Below, in pieces: positions 7,273 to 15,746 of a DNA stretch of 45,496 nucleotides. A program made the translations under genes and the position numbers. The stretch comes from a virus, in the IMG/VR virus record IMGVR_UViG_3300025896_000041, positions 1 through 45,496 of that record, one strand, 5' to 3'. Below the pieces are notes generated by a model, which saw only the letters and a program-made list of their open reading frames with translations, searched no databases and was not told where the DNA came from. The stretch's first letter is position 1. The number at the start of each line of letters is the position of its first letter.

Positions 7273-9165
7273 ATGCAGCCAGAAAAACAACTACCTACCC
7301 CACTCCAAGAATACGTACACAAGAGCCGCTACGCCCGTTGGATCGAAACCAAACAGCGTCGTGAAACATGGGAAGAAACCGTCCAGCGTTACGTCGATTA
7401 CTTCTCCAACAAGTTCGAAAGCTATCCAAAGCAAGAAGTCTACGATTACATCGTTGCACTCAAGGACATGCCGTCCATGCGTGCACTGATGACTGCAGGC
7501 CCAGCACTGGAACGTGATCCGATGGCCGGCTACAACTGTGCATTCGTGGCCATTGATGACGTACGCGCCTTCGATGAAATCCTGTACATCCTCATGTGCG
7601 GTACCGGCATGGGCTTCAGTGTCGAACGTCAGTTCATCGCCAACCTGCCAGTGGTTGCAGAGACGTTCATCAACACCGACATCACGATCCAGGTCAAAGA
7701 CAGTAAGAGCGGATGGGCAAACGCATTCCGTGAACTCATCGCCCTGCTCTACTCAGGCAGCATTCCAAAGTGGGATGTCAGCAAAGTCCGTCCAGCTGGC
7801 GCCAAGCTTAAGGTATTCGGTGGTCGAGCTAGTGGCCCACAGCCTCTGATCGATCTCTTCAAGTTCGCTATCGATACCTTCCGCACTGCAGCGGGTCGCA
7901 AGCTCAACAGCGTCGAGTGCCATGACCTGGTGTGCAAAGTGGCTGACATTGTGGTCGTAGGGGGCGTACGCCGCTCCGCACTGATCTCTCTGTCCAACCT
8001 CAGCGATGACCGCATGCGTGGCGCCAAGAGCGGCCAGTGGTGGTCTACCGAACCACAGCGTGCTCTGGCCAACAACTCCGCAGCCTACACAGAACGTCCG
8101 CAGATGGAACTGTTCATGAAGGAATGGCTCAGCCTCATCGAATCCAAATCCGGTGAGCGAGGCATCTTCAATCGTGCAGCTGCAGTAAAGAAAGCAATCG
8201 AGTCAGGTCGTCGGGATCACACCAAAATTGTCGGTGTAAATCCATGTGCAGAAATCACGCTGCGTTCTGCAGGTGTTTGCAACCTTTCAGAAGTGATCAT
8301 TCGCAAAGACGACACTCTGCCGGATCTGCTGGAGAAAGTTCGTGTCGCAACCATCATCGGCACTTACCAATCCATGCTGACCGACTTCCGATACGTCCGG
8401 AAGATCTGGCAAAAGAACCAGGAAGAAGAACGCCTTCTCGGCGTATCACTGACTGGCATCATGGATCATCCAGTTCTAAGCCAGACAGGCGAAGAAGCAG
8501 CCAATTGGCTCCGGGAGATGAAAGCTTACGCCATTGATACCAACAAGCTTTGGGCATCCAGGCTTGGCATCAATCAGTCGGTGGCCATCACTACCGTCAA
8601 GCCAAGCGGCACAGTCAGTCAGCTAGTTGATTCTGCATCGGGTATCCATCCGCGTTACTCGGAGCATTACGTCCGTACGGTCCGTGCAGACAAAAAGGAT
8701 CCGCTTGCTCAGCTAATGCGTCAACAGGGCTTTCCTGTTGAAGATTGTGCAATGAAGCCTGACACCACTGACATCTTCAGCTTTCCGGTGGAAGGCCCGA
8801 ACCACGCAGTATTTCGCAATGACCGCTCTGCACTGGAGCAGCTGGATCACTACCTGATGTTTCAGAAAGAATGGTCGGAGCACAACGTATCCATCACGGT
8901 CTATGTCAAAGACCATGAGTGGATGGGTGTGGGCGATTGGGTGTATCAAAACTTCGATGCCTTGGCAGGCGTGAGTTTCCTACCCCATAGCGACCACACT
9001 TATCAACAAGCGCCGTACACCGAGTGCTCAAAAGAAGAGTACGAGGAACTGCTTGGTCGCATGCCGGAATTCAACTGGGAACAGTTGGCTTTGTTTGAAC
9101 AAGATGACGCCACGGTCAACACAAAAGAATTGGCTTGTTCAGCAGGTGTTTGCGAAATTCTCTAA
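7273..9165 (+). CDS. nrdJ: Adenosylcobalamin-dependent (class II) ribonucleoside-triphosphate reductase
   Basis: This enzyme reduces ribonucleotides to deoxyribonucleotides using coenzyme B12. The start is set at 7273 (630 aa); the frame is open upstream to 7141, but that stretch contains the terminator hairpin. Residues match the monomeric Lactobacillus leichmannii type: C89 in YNCAFVA, the thiyl-radical Cys C325 in NPCAEI, its partner C336 exactly 11 residues later (VCNLSE), and the C-terminal redox pair C622-x4-C627 (LACSAGVCEIL). KPSGTVSQL is the substrate phosphate loop. At 630 residues it is shorter than the roughly 740-residue bacterial enzyme, as phage versions often are. It needs no NrdB partner and works with or without oxygen, but depends on host or imported B12. 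Confidence 0.95.
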   Translation: MQPEKQLPTPLQEYVHKSRYARWIETKQRRETWEETVQRYVDYFSNKFESYPKQEVYDYIVALKDMPSMRALMTAGPALERDPMAGYNCAFVAIDDVRAFDEILYILMCGTGMGFSVERQFIANLPVVAETFINTDITIQVKDSKSGWANAFRELIALLYSGSIPKWDVSKVRPAGAKLKVFGGRASGPQPLIDLFKFAIDTFRTAAGRKLNSVECHDLVCKVADIVVVGGVRRSALISLSNLSDDRMRGAKSGQWWSTEPQRALANNSAAYTERPQMELFMKEWLSLIESKSGERGIFNRAAAVKKAIESGRRDHTKIVGVNPCAEITLRSAGVCNLSEVIIRKDDTLPDLLEKVRVATIIGTYQSMLTDFRYVRKIWQKNQEEERLLGVSLTGIMDHPVLSQTGEEAANWLREMKAYAIDTNKLWASRLGINQSVAITTVKPSGTVSQLVDSASGIHPRYSEHYVRTVRADKKDPLAQLMRQQGFPVEDCAMKPDTTDIFSFPVEGPNHAVFRNDRSALEQLDHYLMFQKEWSEHNVSITVYVKDHEWMGVGDWVYQNFDALAGVSFLPHSDHTYQQAPYTECSKEEYEELLGRMPEFNWEQLALFEQDDATVNTKELACSAGVCEIL

Positions 9166-9186
9166 TCAACTCAAGGAACTCAAATC

Positions 9187-9249
9187 ATGATGAAGAAAAA
9201 ACCTAGCAAGACTCCTCCGAAGCCGCCGAAAAAAATGATCGGCTACTAA
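9187..9249 (+). CDS. Tiny Lys/Pro-rich peptide (20 aa), putative
   Basis: A 20-codon frame starts 21 bases after the nrdJ stop behind an AAGGA site and ends just before an intrinsic terminator. The peptide is almost entirely Lys and Pro (KKKPSKTPPKPPKK) with a Met-Ile-Gly-Tyr end. Its placement between a ribosome site and a terminator argues that it is translated. No function can be assigned; a nucleic-acid-binding or translational-leader role is speculation. Confidence 0.5.
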   Translation: MMKKKPSKTPPKPPKKMIGY

Positions 9250-9262
9250 GAAGCAAATGACA

Positions 9263-9285
9263 GCCCGGAAAGACGGGCATTTTTT
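9263..9285 (+). terminator. Intrinsic terminator after nrdJ and the 20-aa ORF
   Basis: GCCCG (9263-9267), loop GAAAGA, CGGGC (9274-9278), then A and six T. The next gene starts 25 bases later, leaving little space for a new promoter. Confidence 0.8.
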
Positions 9286-9310
9286 ATCCCTGATTACGAA
9301 AGGTGGAGCC

Positions 9311-9643
9311 ATGCCCCACTGCAAATCCATTGGATGTCACGCCTTCATCAGTCCAGGACATGACCTCTGTTTCCATTGCTTCAACCTAGCCAAGATAAAT
9401 ATCATGCACGAAACCAAAGATACAACCGAACTCCAACCTACTGCACTGGATGTGCAGGTAGGAGGTGAGCATTACAAAGCATTGGCTATCCAGCCAGTCG
9501 AGTACATGCACGCCAACAAGATCCCCTTCATCGAAGGCAACGTCATCAAGTATGTCACCCGCTGGCGTGACAAGGGTGGCATCAAGGATCTGGAGAAGGC
9601 CAAGCACTTCATCGATCTTCTGATCCAGCTCGAAACCAAATAA
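9311..9643 (+). CDS. DUF3310 protein with N-terminal zinc-ribbon-like segment
   Basis: The start is chosen at 9311 because of the AAAGGTGGA ribosome site; this gives 110 aa. The N-terminus has four Cys in CKSIGC ... LCFHC (about 4-24), a probable zinc-binding knuckle. The C-terminal half (about 48-108) is a clear DUF3310 domain: VGGEHYKALAIQPVEYMHAN, GNVIKYVTRWRDKGG and DLEKAKHFIDLLI. DUF3310 is widespread in phages, often labelled nucleotide-kinase-like, with no firm biochemical role. Location among dNTP and replication genes fits a nucleotide-related function. Confidence 0.85.
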   Translation: MPHCKSIGCHAFISPGHDLCFHCFNLAKINIMHETKDTTELQPTALDVQVGGEHYKALAIQPVEYMHANKIPFIEGNVIKYVTRWRDKGGIKDLEKAKHFIDLLIQLETK

Positions 9644-9652
9644 ACCAGAACC

Positions 9653-9691
9653 ATGCGGCTCCGTCCGCTTCTGCGAACAACTAACCAAAGG
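9653..9691 (+). promoter_or_regulatory. Hairpin leader element, copy 1
   Basis: A GCGG/CCGC hairpin (9655-9668) around a CTCCGT loop is followed by TTCTGCGAA, then CTAACCAAAGG that serves as the ribosome site of the nuclease gene. Nearly the same layout recurs at 12867. The short TTCT after the stem would make a weak terminator at best. Confidence 0.5.
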
Positions 9692-9697
9692 TGCCCC

Positions 9698-10696
9698 ATG
9701 GCTCAGTACGGCAATGTCTCAGCAGTTCCCCTTTCCCTTGCAGTCTTTCTTGCAACCGACAACTACGATCATGACGACGACCCACATACGATCTCTGCGA
9801 CTGCGCTGATCAAGCCAGTCAGGCAAATCGTACTGAGCGCCCGCGTGCCTCAGGAAGATGCAGTCGTTGATCTGATCAACATGGTTGCATCACGTATGGG
9901 TTCCGCCATCCATGACGCTATCGAGCGTTCGTGGACTGGCAACCATAACGCTGCATTAGAAGCACTTGGCTATCCAAAAAAAGTCATCGACAAGATTCGA
10001 ATCAATCCAACGCGTGAACAGCTGCAAGACCTTGCTGCTGACGGTGTTGAATCGATTCCGATCTATCTTGAGCAACGTGCTTACAAGACCGTAGGCAAGT
10101 TCAAGATTTCCGGCAAGTTTGACTTTGTAGGCGATGGTCGAGTCGAAGACTTCAAAACGACTTCCACATATACCGCAATCAACAACACGAACGATGTAAA
10201 GCACATCTTGCAAGGCAGTCTGTATCGTTGGCTTAATCCAGAAATCATTACCAAGGATGAGATGGCTATTCAGTTCATCTTCACCGACTGGTCTAAAGCC
10301 AAAGCCATGCAGGATCCGAAGTATCCGCAGAACCGAATCCAGCAGCGTGTGCACGGACTTAAGTCCATTGCAGAAACGCAGGCATTCGTAGAACGCAAGC
10401 TTGCTCAAATCACGCAGTACTGGGATGCAGACGAGGAAGAGATTCCTTACTGCACCGATGAAGATCTGTGGCGTTCAGAGCCAGTCTTTAAGTACTACAA
10501 GAATCCTGCCAGCACCAAACGCAGCACCAAGAACTTCGAGAACAGGCATGACGCAACGCTTCGGTACATCGAAGACGGCAGCGTCGGCATCGTCAAGGAA
10601 GTTCCTGGTCAAGCCACTGCTTGTAAATACTGCCCCGCATTCTCTGTCTGCACTCAGAAAGACCAACTGATCGCATCTGGCGACCTCATCCTTTAA
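9698..10696 (+). CDS. PD-(D/E)XK nuclease, RecB/Cas4-like, with Cys cluster
   Basis: The start at 9698 follows an AAAGGTG site; 332 aa. Nuclease motifs: D142 in SGKFDF, D151-F-K153 (the D/E-x-K motif) and Q172-xxx-Y176 (the RecB-family QxxxY motif). At the C-terminus CKYC-x5-C plus an upstream Cys in IPYC form a pattern like the iron-sulfur cluster of Cas4/AddB-type nucleases. Such phage proteins act as DNA exonucleases in recombination and replication; N4 has a comparable nuclease gene near its primase and SSB. Cluster type and polarity are inferred, not seen. Confidence 0.85.
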   Translation: MAQYGNVSAVPLSLAVFLATDNYDHDDDPHTISATALIKPVRQIVLSARVPQEDAVVDLINMVASRMGSAIHDAIERSWTGNHNAALEALGYPKKVIDKIRINPTREQLQDLAADGVESIPIYLEQRAYKTVGKFKISGKFDFVGDGRVEDFKTTSTYTAINNTNDVKHILQGSLYRWLNPEIITKDEMAIQFIFTDWSKAKAMQDPKYPQNRIQQRVHGLKSIAETQAFVERKLAQITQYWDADEEEIPYCTDEDLWRSEPVFKYYKNPASTKRSTKNFENRHDATLRYIEDGSVGIVKEVPGQATACKYCPAFSVCTQKDQLIASGDLIL

Positions 10697-10711
10697 CCAT
10701 GAAAGAAATAA

Positions 10712-12853
10712 ATGAAAACATTTGATGAGATGGAGTATCACCCAACCTCAGAAAAGCTAGTCAACATCCTGTGCAGCAAAACCCAGAACAGTAATCCACT
10801 GTTCTTCAGGGTACTGGTTGGCTACTACTTCAGCCTGGTGGCTTCCATGATGCGAACCACCATCGCTACACATGACCGCGGTGACATCCCTGTAAACATG
10901 TACGCACTGAATCTCAGTACGTCTGGCTCAGGCAAAGGCTTCTCGACAAACATCATCGAGAACCAAGTCATCAACCAGTTTCGCAGCAGGTTTCTGGAAG
11001 AAACGTTCCCGATCCTGGCAGACAACAACCTGCCAAAGCTTGCCATCAAGCGAGCCAATCGCAAGAGCACTGATCCGGATGAAGAACTCATCCGTGTTCA
11101 GAAGGAGTTCGAAGGTCTGGGCACTCTGGTGTTCAGCTTCGACTCAGGCACGCCTGCAGCGGTCAAGCAAATGCGCCACAAGCTGCTCATGGCTGATGCC
11201 GGTTCGATGAACCTGCAGATCGATGAGATCGGTTCCAACTTGGTTGGCAACATGGATGTGCTCGACACATTCATCGAGCTGTACGACATGGGCCTGATCA
11301 AGTCGAAGCTGATCAAGAACACTTCGGACAACGTTCGCAACGAAGAAATCATCGGTCGCACTCCGACCAACATGATGCTCTTCGGTACTCCTTCAAAGCT
11401 GCTCAATGGCAGCAAGACAGAAGAAGAGCTGTACTCGATGCTTGAGACTGGCTATGCCCGTCGATGCTTCTTTGGTTACAGCCGATCTTCCAACAACATC
11501 GAAGATCAAACGCCAGAAGAAATCTACGATCAGCTGACCAACAAAGACGCCAACACGTATTTGGAAGAGCTTTCAGATCGACTGGAGAACTTGGCTGACA
11601 TCATCAACGTCAACAAGCGTCTGGTGATCAGCAAGGAAACCAGTCTGCTGTTGATCGAGTACAAGCTCAAGTGCGAACGGGAAGCCAAGATTTATCCTGA
11701 GCATGAAGAGATGAAGAAGGCAGAGATCTCGCATCGCTACTTCAAAGCTCTGAAGCTCGCAGGCGCTTACGCTTTCATTGATGACTCTACTGAGTTGACT
11801 CAAGACCATCTTTATCAAGCCATCAAGCTTGCTGAAGAATCCGGTGAATCATTCAACCGATTGCTTACTCGAGATCGCGCTTACGTAAAGCTGGCCAAGT
11901 ACATCGCCACCTGCAAGCGTGATGTCACGCAAGCGGATCTGGTGGAAGACTTGCCGTTTTATCGTGGAGCCACAGGTCAGAAGTCAGAGATGCTGAGCTT
12001 GGCCATTGCCTATGGCTACAAGAACAACATCATCATCAAGAAGTCTTTCTCGGATGGCATCGAGTTCCTGCGCGGAGAAACGCTCAAGGAAACCGATCTA
12101 GCCAAGATGGTGATGAGCTACAGCACCGACATGACGACTGACTACCGTAATGAGACAGCGCCATTCGATCAGCTGCACAAGTTGGTTCAAGCACCTGGCA
12201 TGCATTGGGTGTCCCATCATCTCAATGGTGGCTACCGCAACGAAGAGAACTGCATTCCAGGCTTCAATCTGGTGGTGATCGACGTTGACGGTGGAGTGAA
12301 TCTCAGCACCGCAAAGCTTCTGCTCAAGAACTACAAGGCGCTGTACTACACGACCAAGCGACATACCGATACCGAGAATCGTTTCAGGATCATTCTGCCC
12401 ATCAACTACGAGTTGTCCATGGACGCCAAGGACTACAAGGAGTTCATGAGCAACATCTACGAATGGCTTCCATTCGAAGTGGATACCGCAACCAATCAGC
12501 GTGCACGTAAGTGGCTGACCCATCCAGGTCACTACGAGTACAACGAAGGTGAGGTAATGGATGCCCTGCCCTTCATTCCAAAAACATCCAAGAATGAAGA
12601 ACGCAAGGAATTGATGAACTCTCAGCAATCCATGGACAACCTGGAGCGTTGGGTCATCAACAACATCGGTGACGGCAATCGCAACAACATGCTGCTGCGC
12701 TTTGGAATGATCCTGCTGGATGCTGGTTTCGACTTTGAAACTATTCGCAGTCGAGTCATCAATCTGAACAACAAGATTGCAGACAAGCTGGATGAAGCAG
12801 AGATCATGAGCACCATCATGATCACAGTCGCAAAGGCCATCGCCAAGCGTTAA
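10712..12853 (+). CDS. Primase-helicase: N-terminal P-loop ATPase, C-terminal AEP-type primase
   Basis: This 713-residue protein has two parts. Residues about 1-330 form a P-loop ATPase like the DUF3987-type phage helicases: Walker A SGSGKG at 71-76, and an LQIDEIGS acidic segment that fits Walker B. Residues about 480-620 look like an archaeo-eukaryotic primase fold: catalytic D524-x-D526 in VVIDVDGG, and H551 in the KRHTDTENRFRIILP strand that supplies the conserved sxH. The region in between (320-480) is helical. It would unwind DNA and lay primers at the phage fork. No DNA polymerase gene is in this window, so the partner lies outside. Confidence 0.8.
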   Translation: MKTFDEMEYHPTSEKLVNILCSKTQNSNPLFFRVLVGYYFSLVASMMRTTIATHDRGDIPVNMYALNLSTSGSGKGFSTNIIENQVINQFRSRFLEETFPILADNNLPKLAIKRANRKSTDPDEELIRVQKEFEGLGTLVFSFDSGTPAAVKQMRHKLLMADAGSMNLQIDEIGSNLVGNMDVLDTFIELYDMGLIKSKLIKNTSDNVRNEEIIGRTPTNMMLFGTPSKLLNGSKTEEELYSMLETGYARRCFFGYSRSSNNIEDQTPEEIYDQLTNKDANTYLEELSDRLENLADIINVNKRLVISKETSLLLIEYKLKCEREAKIYPEHEEMKKAEISHRYFKALKLAGAYAFIDDSTELTQDHLYQAIKLAEESGESFNRLLTRDRAYVKLAKYIATCKRDVTQADLVEDLPFYRGATGQKSEMLSLAIAYGYKNNIIIKKSFSDGIEFLRGETLKETDLAKMVMSYSTDMTTDYRNETAPFDQLHKLVQAPGMHWVSHHLNGGYRNEENCIPGFNLVVIDVDGGVNLSTAKLLLKNYKALYYTTKRHTDTENRFRIILPINYELSMDAKDYKEFMSNIYEWLPFEVDTATNQRARKWLTHPGHYEYNEGEVMDALPFIPKTSKNEERKELMNSQQSMDNLERWVINNIGDGNRNNMLLRFGMILLDAGFDFETIRSRVINLNNKIADKLDEAEIMSTIMITVAKAIAKR

Positions 12854-12866
12854 ACGTTAACTCGGT

Positions 12867-12904
12867 ATGCGCCTCCGGGCGCTCTTGCGAAAACCTAACA
12901 AAGG
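12867..12904 (+). promoter_or_regulatory. Hairpin leader element, copy 2
   Basis: GCGCC-TCCG-GGCGC (12869-12882), then TCTTGCGAAAACCTAAC and an AAAGG ribosome site before the ATPase gene. It matches the element at 9653 base for base outside the stem, while the stem differs by paired changes. It could be a weak terminator or an RNA-stability element. Confidence 0.5.
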
Positions 12905-12910
12905 AAATCA

Positions 12911-13639
12911 ATGACCACGCAATACAACGACCACCTGGTACTGCTATGTGGAAAATCAGCCACTGGCAAATCCGCATCCCTCATGGGACTGGATAAGCCA
13001 GAAGGCGTGATGTACCTGAACTGCGAAGCAGGCAAGAAGCTACCGTTTCGAGCCAAGTTCAAGCAGTTCACCATTACCGATCCGCTTCAAGTCAACGAAG
13101 CTTTCGATGCAGCTGAAGGCATGGCAGACGTTCACACAATTGTAGTGGACAGCCTGACCTACCTGCTCGACATGTACGAGAGTGTCTACGTCCTGAACTC
13201 CAGCAATGGAATGCAGGCGTGGGGTCAGTTCGCCCAGTACTTCAAAAACCTGATGCAACAGTACGTTGCGAAGTCCACCAAGAATGTGATCTTCATTGCT
13301 CACACCGCGGACTCTCTCAACGAGAGCGAGATGCTGATGGAAACCAAGGTGCCAGTCAAAGGCTCCTTGAAGAACAACGGCATCGAGAGCTACTTCACTA
13401 TCGTCATCGCGTCGAAGAAGGTAGCACTCAAGGCACTGAAGGACTATGGCTCGGATCTTCTGACCATTACTCCTGAAGAGGAAGCACTTGGATTCAAGTA
13501 TGTCTTCCAAACCAAGATCACCAAGGAGACTGTTAATGAACGTCTTCGTGGTCCTCTAGGGTTGTTCGATACGAAGGAAACCTTCATCGACAACAACATG
13601 CAGCAAGTACTAAACCAACTCAAAGAGTATTACGCCTGA
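12911..13639 (+). CDS. RecA-fold ATPase, Sak4-like recombination mediator
   Basis: The 242-residue protein has Walker A GKSATGKS (14-21), Walker B at D80 (HTIVVDSLTYLLD) and a sensor-like VIFIAHTAD strand. This is the compact RecA/RAD51-like core found in phage Sak4-type annealing and recombination proteins, typically encoded next to SSB, as here. Expected role: ATP-dependent loading on single-stranded DNA with the neighbouring SSB for strand annealing or replication restart. A replication ATPase other than Sak4 remains possible. Confidence 0.8.
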   Translation: MTTQYNDHLVLLCGKSATGKSASLMGLDKPEGVMYLNCEAGKKLPFRAKFKQFTITDPLQVNEAFDAAEGMADVHTIVVDSLTYLLDMYESVYVLNSSNGMQAWGQFAQYFKNLMQQYVAKSTKNVIFIAHTADSLNESEMLMETKVPVKGSLKNNGIESYFTIVIASKKVALKALKDYGSDLLTITPEEEALGFKYVFQTKITKETVNERLRGPLGLFDTKETFIDNNMQQVLNQLKEYYA

Positions 13640-13699
13640 AGACTCTTCTGACGTAAACTATTTAACCCCATTAATTAATCGATTCAAAGGAAATACAAA

Positions 13700-14431
13700 A
13701 TGTCTCTGCTCGCAAATCTGGCAACTGATTCGTCCATCTCGGAAGAGAAGGATTCCGTAGGCTCCGGTGGAGTTCAAGACTCCGGCGTCTACAGCGCAAC
13801 CATCGCAATGGCTTACCTGCAAAAATCTGCAGGTGGTGCACTGGGTCTGGTTCTGAGCCTCAAGACCGAAGCTGGTCGTGATATCAAGCAAACCCTGTGG
13901 ATGACCTCAGGTGATGCCAAGGGCAACAAGAACTACTACGAGAAAGACGGCCAGAAGAACTATCTGCCTGGCTTCAACCACGCCAACTCGCTGGCGCTGC
14001 TGACTGTAGGCAAAGAGATCGGTGCTCTGGAAACCGAGATCAAGGTCGTCAACGTGTACTCGTCCGAAGCCAAAGCTGAGATCCCGACCAAGGTCGAAGT
14101 CCCGATGGATCTGCTGGGCAAGGAGATCGTCGTTGGCCTGATCAAGCAGATCGTGGACAAGACTGCAAAGAACGACGCAGGCATGTACGAGCCGACTGGC
14201 GAAACCCGCGAAGAGAACGAGATCGACAAGTTCTTCCGCGCCAAAGATCGCATGACCACTTCGGAGATCCGTGCTCAGGCAACCGAAGCCACGTTTGTCG
14301 AAACTTGGGGTTCCAAGTGGACTGGCAAGCTGCGTGACAAATCGAAAGGTACTTCGGGTACCGCAGGTGCACCGAAAGCAGCTGGTGCCGCTGCAGTGTC
14401 GAAGAAACCTACGACCAGCCTGTTTGCTTAA
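13700..14431 (+). CDS. Single-stranded-DNA-binding protein, N4 gp45 type
   Basis: This 243-residue protein follows the N4 SSB pattern: MSLLANLATD start, GGVQDSGVYSATIAMAY, KNYLPGFN, and the strongly conserved block IKQIVDKTAKNDAG with PTGETREENEIDKFF. In N4 this protein coats replicating DNA and is also needed for transcription: it promotes the template hairpin recognised by the virion polymerase and activates host polymerase at late promoters. The C-terminus is an Ala/Gly/Lys linker ending KKPTTSLFA, probably a partner-binding tip. A strong ribosome site (AAAGGAAA) precedes it and a strong terminator follows. Confidence 0.92.
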   Translation: MSLLANLATDSSISEEKDSVGSGGVQDSGVYSATIAMAYLQKSAGGALGLVLSLKTEAGRDIKQTLWMTSGDAKGNKNYYEKDGQKNYLPGFNHANSLALLTVGKEIGALETEIKVVNVYSSEAKAEIPTKVEVPMDLLGKEIVVGLIKQIVDKTAKNDAGMYEPTGETREENEIDKFFRAKDRMTTSEIRAQATEATFVETWGSKWTGKLRDKSKGTSGTAGAPKAAGAAAVSKKPTTSLFA

Positions 14432-14448
14432 GCAGGATGGGTAGTACC

Positions 14449-14480
14449 GGGATGGCCAAAGAGCCATCCCTTTTTTTTTT
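14449..14480 (+). terminator. Strong intrinsic terminator after SSB
   Basis: GGGATGGC (14449-14456), loop CAAAGA, GCCATCCC (14463-14470), then ten T. A textbook rho-independent terminator. The next gene starts 21 bases later, so downstream genes must be reached by read-through or by a polymerase that ignores it. Confidence 0.95.
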
Positions 14481-14501
14481 ATTCACAAACTAGGAGCACA
14501 T

Positions 14502-14684
14502 ATGGATATTGACGGCAATACCCCAATCACCATCACGATGAGCGTTGATAAAATCAACTTCATTTTGGCTGCGCTGAGTACTCAACCGTACGAACGCGTT
14601 GCGGGTCTGATCACCGAGATCCAACGGCAAGCTGCTCCGCAAGTCAATGCTGCATTGAATGAACTAAATGAAAGCGTCGAATGA
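14502..14684 (+). CDS. Small conserved phage protein (60 aa)
   Basis: The 60-residue acidic protein has the pattern VDKINFILAALSTQPYERVAGLI followed by IQRQAAPQ. I have seen this motif (xxLNYILxALxxQPFEQVxxLIxKI) in short phage proteins of unknown function, often next to gp49-family genes. Predicted all-helical, probably oligomeric. An AGGAG site precedes the ATG; the stop overlaps the next start (ATGA). Function unknown. Confidence 0.75.
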   Translation: MDIDGNTPITITMSVDKINFILAALSTQPYERVAGLITEIQRQAAPQVNAALNELNESVE

Positions 14685-14986
14685 CTTCTCCTACTCGCGT
14701 AACACTGGAAGACATTGAAGCCAACATCAAAAGCGAACACTACTTCCGTACTAGCATTGCATGGGAAGCAATGGGCGGTCAGCCAGTAGCTGAACTAGAG
14801 CCACTGACAATTTGCGTGCTTGTTTTGCAGAATGGCTTTACTGTAATTGGTCAGGCTGCCTGTGTCGATCCTACAAACTTTGATGCAGAAATCGGGCGTA
14901 CGGTTGCACGCCAAAACGCTGTCAATCACATTTGGCCATTGATGGGCTACGAACTGAAGTCCGAACTGGCCAAGGTGAACGCATGA
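14681..14986 (+). CDS. Phage protein of the N4 gp49 / Sf6 gp66 family
   Basis: The 101-residue protein matches the N4 Gp49/Sf6 Gp66 family (Pfam Phage_gp49_66): E(A)NIKSEHYF at the start, LTICVLVLQNGFTVIGQAACVDPTNFDAEIG in the centre and RQNAVNHIWPLMGYELK at the end. The family is common in phages and has no established function. It overlaps both neighbours by 4 bases. In N4 the same gene lies just before the vRNAP gene, as here within a few small genes. Confidence 0.88.
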   Translation: MTSPTRVTLEDIEANIKSEHYFRTSIAWEAMGGQPVAELEPLTICVLVLQNGFTVIGQAACVDPTNFDAEIGRTVARQNAVNHIWPLMGYELKSELAKVNA

Positions 14987-15456
14987 GTACGATGAAAAAC
15001 TACATCGGTACCAAGCGAGTCGCTGCTCAACCAATGAACCGTGCGGACTACAACACGTATCGCAACTGGGTACTCCCAGTTGACGAGAATGGTGCAGACG
15101 AAGGTTACCTAGTTGAGTACCTGAATGGAGGTAACTCTAATCACCCCAAGCATGAAGGCTACATCAGCTGGAGTCCTAAGGAACAGTTCGAAGATGCGTA
15201 TTATCAAACCGACGGTATGACATTCGGATTGGCACTAACTGCCTTGAAAGCTGGCGCCAAAGCTAGTCGTGCTGGTTGGAACGGTAAAGGTATGTGGATT
15301 GGCTTGCACAAAGAAACGGGCACATACACCCGTGATGAGTGCGGAACCGACTTTACATACCGAGACTACATCGTCATGAAAACTGTCGATGACCAACTTG
15401 TACCTTGGGTAGCAAGTCAGTCCGACATGCTGGCTGAAGATTGGAACATCGTATGA
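14983..15456 (+). CDS. DUF2829 protein, putative Tad2-type anti-Thoeris protein
   Basis: The start is placed at 14983 (ATGA overlap), giving 157 aa. Residues 79-157 form a DUF2829 domain: MTFGLALTALKAGAKASRAGWNG, then MWIGL, YIVMKTVDDQLVPW and ASQSDMLAEDWNIV. Proteins of this domain include Tad2, which sequesters the cyclic ADP-ribose-type signal of the Thoeris defence system. Residues 1-75 are a separate segment (YIGTKRVAAQPMNR, DEGYLVEYLNGG, HEGYISWSPKEQFE) often seen fused to DUF2829 in phages. The domain call is firm; the anti-Thoeris role is inferred from the family, and many DUF2829 proteins are untested. Confidence 0.85.
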   Translation: MSTMKNYIGTKRVAAQPMNRADYNTYRNWVLPVDENGADEGYLVEYLNGGNSNHPKHEGYISWSPKEQFEDAYYQTDGMTFGLALTALKAGAKASRAGWNGKGMWIGLHKETGTYTRDECGTDFTYRDYIVMKTVDDQLVPWVASQSDMLAEDWNIV

Positions 15457-15746
15457 GCCTGTCCAATCTTCCAGAGACTCTGCACGTAGAGAACATCGAT
15501 CACTTCATTCAGATTCTGTGTGCTTGGCATGAAACCAAGGTCAAGCAACTCAGCCAGATGCTTGAAGTGCCTGAAGGTATCGAAGTCAAAATCAATGACG
15601 ACCCACCGTTCATCCTGGAAGGCGACCGACATAAAGGTTTTCTTATGGGACTGTCGATGGCTCTCATGGAGCTTGGCCAACTTCCCTTCGTAGCCGAGGT
15701 CGATGAGCCAGAAAGCATCCCCACCGATGAGCCAGTCCAACACTAG
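15453..15746 (+). CDS. Small acidic phage protein, function unknown (97 aa)
   Basis: The start at 15453 overlaps the previous stop (ATGA). The 97 residues include a Leu/Met-rich helix (KVKQLSQMLEV), a DPPFILEGDRHKGFLMGLSMALMELG segment and an acidic Glu/Pro tail (DEPESIPTDEP). No enzyme motif, membrane segment or known domain recognised. Its 3' end overlaps the resolvase start by about 20 bases. Confidence 0.7.
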   Translation: MSLSNLPETLHVENIDHFIQILCAWHETKVKQLSQMLEVPEGIEVKINDDPPFILEGDRHKGFLMGLSMALMELGQLPFVAEVDEPESIPTDEPVQH

